Assembly: GCA_003455565.1 (NCBI GenBank)
Contig: DMQW01000273.1
Coordinates: 1-6,023 of the forward strand
Source: Limisphaerales bacterium
GTDB taxonomy: Bacteria > Verrucomicrobiota > Verrucomicrobiia > Limisphaerales > UBA11358
Reading direction: 5' to 3'
DNA: 6,023 nucleotides
In this document: positions 4,827-6,023 of the stretch, one piece after another
Layout of the letters: each line of letters begins with the position of its first letter
Position numbering within the stretch: position 1 is the first letter of the stretch
Program-made: the position numbers and the translations under genes
Notes under the pieces: model-generated
Databases searched by the model: none
Seen by the model: only the letters and a program-made list of their open reading frames with translations
What the model was told of the DNA's origin: nothing

Positions 4827-5771
4827 ATGAAAACATTTATTATCAATCTATTCCTCCTGCCCGCGTTGATCGCCGGTCTCGGCTTGATACCGGCGGGTCG
4901 GGTGACGGCGCAGACCTTCACAACCCTGCATAGTTTTACGTTACTCAACAATTCTACCAACAGCGACGGAGCTAGGCCGCGTGCCGGATTGATTTTATCG
5001 GGCAACACCCTGTATGGGACGGCGGCTTCGGGCGGCAATTCAGGCAAAGGCACGGTGTTCACCGTCAACACCAATGGCACGGGTTTTACGAACCTGCATA
5101 GTTTCACGGCAGTCTTAAATTCTACCAACAGCGATGGGGCCAATCCGCATGGCGGTTTGATTTTATCGGGCAACACCCTGTATGGGACGGCGTTTTATGG
5201 CGGCAGTTCGGGCTATGGCACGGTGTTCGCCGTTCACACCAATGGCACCGGTTTTACAAATCTTTATGGTTTTACTGGCGGCAGCGACGGATCTCAACCG
5301 TATGCCGGATTGATTTCATCGGGCAACACCTTGTATGGGACGGCAGCGTATGGCGGCAGTTCGGGCAATGGCACGGTGTTCGCGGTCAACGCCGATGGCA
5401 CGGGTTTTACGAGCCTGTATAGTTTCACGACACTCAACAATTCTACCAACAGCGATGGGGCCAATCCGCTTGGCGGATTGATTTTATTGGGCAACACCCT
5501 GTATGGGACGGCAGCGTATGGCGGCAGTTCGGGCAATGGCACGGTGTTCAGTCTTTTCATCCCGCCGCTACTGACCATAATTCCTTCCGGAGCCAACGTC
5601 ATTTTGACGTGGCCGACTAATGCCGCCGGGTTCACGTTGCAATCCACCACGAACCTTGCTCCACCGGCGGTCTGGAGCACCGTTTCTCCGGTGCCGGTCG
5701 TCGTCAACGGGCAGAACGCAGTGACCAATCCCATCTCCGGCACACAGCAGTTTTACCGGTTAAGCCAGTAA
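4827..5771 (+). CDS. Secreted GloVer-type tandem repeat protein
   Basis: A 314-residue exported protein of unknown function. MKTFIINLFLLPALIAGLGL begins a Sec signal peptide, with likely cleavage after VTA (residue 28). Four repeats follow at about 31-86, 87-142, 143-193 and 194-243. Each runs from F-T-x-L-x-x-F-T through a variable NSTNSDGA loop to GLILSGNTLYGTA, then GGSSGxGTVFAV. This is the Gloeobacter/Verrucomicrobia (GloVer) repeat. Family members are thought to form beta structure, probably propeller-like, on the outside of the cell. Repeat 3 lacks five residues of the loop. Residues 246-311 form a Verrucomicrobia-type beta-sandwich tail (ILTWPTNAAGFTLQSTTNL, ending FYRLSQ); there is no recognisable PEP-CTERM or sorting helix. 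I preferred the ATG at 4827 to an in-frame ATG at 4755 because it starts exactly at the signal peptide and the earlier one lies upstream of the predicted -10 box. Binding or surface attachment is only a guess. Confidence 0.88.
   Translation: MKTFIINLFLLPALIAGLGLIPAGRVTAQTFTTLHSFTLLNNSTNSDGARPRAGLILSGNTLYGTAASGGNSGKGTVFTVNTNGTGFTNLHSFTAVLNSTNSDGANPHGGLILSGNTLYGTAFYGGSSGYGTVFAVHTNGTGFTNLYGFTGGSDGSQPYAGLISSGNTLYGTAAYGGSSGNGTVFAVNADGTGFTSLYSFTTLNNSTNSDGANPLGGLILLGNTLYGTAAYGGSSGNGTVFSLFIPPLLTIIPSGANVILTWPTNAAGFTLQSTTNLAPPAVWSTVSPVPVVVNGQNAVTNPISGTQQFYRLSQ
4917..5555 (+). repeat. Four in-frame tandem repeats encoding GloVer units
   Basis: The units start at 4917, 5085, 5253 and 5406, giving spacings of 168, 168 and 153 bp. 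Identity at the DNA level is high: a 50-bp stretch at 5332-5381 in unit 3 recurs without change at 5500-5549 in unit 4, and GGCAACACC and TTCTACCAACAGCGA recur in several units. Third positions are conserved too, which points to recent duplication or gene conversion among units. Confidence 0.9.
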
Positions 5772-5939
5772 TTGCCCAAAGGAGTCCCAAGTATTGACAC
5801 AATTCTTCCGCCTGCAATAGCAGCCATAATTACAATTTCAAATCCGCATCCGTCACCGCGCCGGTTTAATTTCATTTCATCCACACTTGATTTTCATCCG
5901 CTTGTGGCGCAAGTTGCGTTCAGCAATTTTGATGGCCAC
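5772..5939. other. Intergenic stretch, nothing firm
   Basis: After the GloVer gene there are about 170 bp of lower-GC sequence. A perfect TTGACA (5794-5799) has no -10 box at a usable distance: CATAAT at 5825-5830 is 25 bp away. A weak hairpin, CTTG with CAAG (5901-5913), has no T run. The plus-strand frame is open through the stretch, but its product is not gene-like. Confidence 0.5.
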
Positions 5940-5996
5940 ATGAAAATACTGGATCGAATCACTCTGAACCCGGACGGCTTGGGCGGGCGGGCTTGA
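5940..5996 (+). pseudogene. Truncated start of a DUF433-family gene
   Basis: The reading frame gives MKILDRITLNPDGLGGRA and then TGA. DUF433 proteins (about 70-110 residues; small winged-helix-like proteins often paired with DUF5615/PIN-type partners) commonly begin with L-D-R-I-T-x-N-P, a few residues, then G-G-[RK]-[AP]-C-I-R-G. The match runs through GGRA. One base change would turn TGA into TGC (the expected Cys), and the next codon ATT is the expected Ile, but after that similarity ends in AT-rich sequence. I read this as a gene cut off at about 6000 by a deletion or an inserted sequence whose body lies outside the window. With 18 residues, chance resemblance cannot be excluded. Confidence 0.45.
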
Positions 5997-6023
5997 ATTT
6001 ATACCAATTCCCTATAACAAACG

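Noticed and set aside
4775..5743. Minus-strand frames (4775-5176, 5294-5743) opposite the GloVer gene
   Set aside because: They are open only because the repeat units recur; the plus strand has the signal peptide and known repeat.
5794..5836. Promoter based on the perfect TTGACA at 5794-5799
   Set aside because: The nearest -10-like boxes (CATAAT at 5825, TACAAT at 5831) are 25 and 31 bp away, well outside the working range.
1..6023. CRISPR array, phage or defence island
   Set aside because: There are no regularly spaced short repeats with spacers, no cas, phage or restriction genes. The only defence-like genes are one toxin-antitoxin pair with a dead toxin and a DUF433 stub.

Overview
The window looks like chromosomal DNA of a member of the Verrucomicrobiota, probably the Pedosphaera/Limisphaerales side. 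The signs are a secreted protein built of GloVer-type tandem repeats (a family known mainly from Gloeobacter and Verrucomicrobia), the C-terminal beta-sandwich ending in FYRLSQ that is common in secreted proteins of that phylum, a Tat-exported aldo/keto reductase, moderately high GC, and no clear Shine-Dalgarno sequence before any start. The assignment is inference; there is no rRNA or marker gene to fix it.

Layout. Positions 1-218 are AT-richer and hold no convincing gene. A branched-chain amino acid aminotransferase gene (ilvE type) lies on the minus strand at 219-1091. A short intergenic stretch with a good promoter leads to tRNA-Glu(UUC) at 1189-1263. A plus-strand cardiolipin synthase gene (1317-2810) follows. 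It is intact, but carries a near-perfect 24-bp inverted repeat (2194-2254) read through in frame inside the linker between its two phospholipase D domains. Next is a two-gene toxin-antitoxin unit of VapBC layout: an intact Phd/YefM-like antitoxin (2863-3114), then a PIN-domain toxin gene (3111-3509) broken by one in-frame TAA at codon 12. Directly after the toxin stop, the last ~95 bp of the cardiolipin synthase gene appear again (3509-3604). The unit therefore sits between direct copies of the synthase 3' end. A Tat-signal aldo/keto reductase gene follows (3654-4559).

The right part is patchier. A coding-like minus-strand remnant (4563-4664) ends against an imperfect palindrome (4665-4718). 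Then comes a promoter whose -35 region and spacer contain a 15-bp perfect palindrome. It drives a secreted protein with four GloVer repeats (4827-5771). At the right edge, 18 codons resembling the start of a DUF433 protein stop abruptly (5940-5996).

How it fits together. The conserved genes (amino acid metabolism, tRNA, membrane lipid synthesis, periplasmic oxidoreductase) are ordinary and show no common pathway. The interesting part is the overlay of small mobile or recombining sequences: palindromic elements, a toxin-antitoxin cassette that appears to have entered the cls-akr junction together with a donor cls 3' end, a dead toxin, and a truncated DUF433 gene. I see no transposase, integrase, CRISPR array or complete novel defence system.
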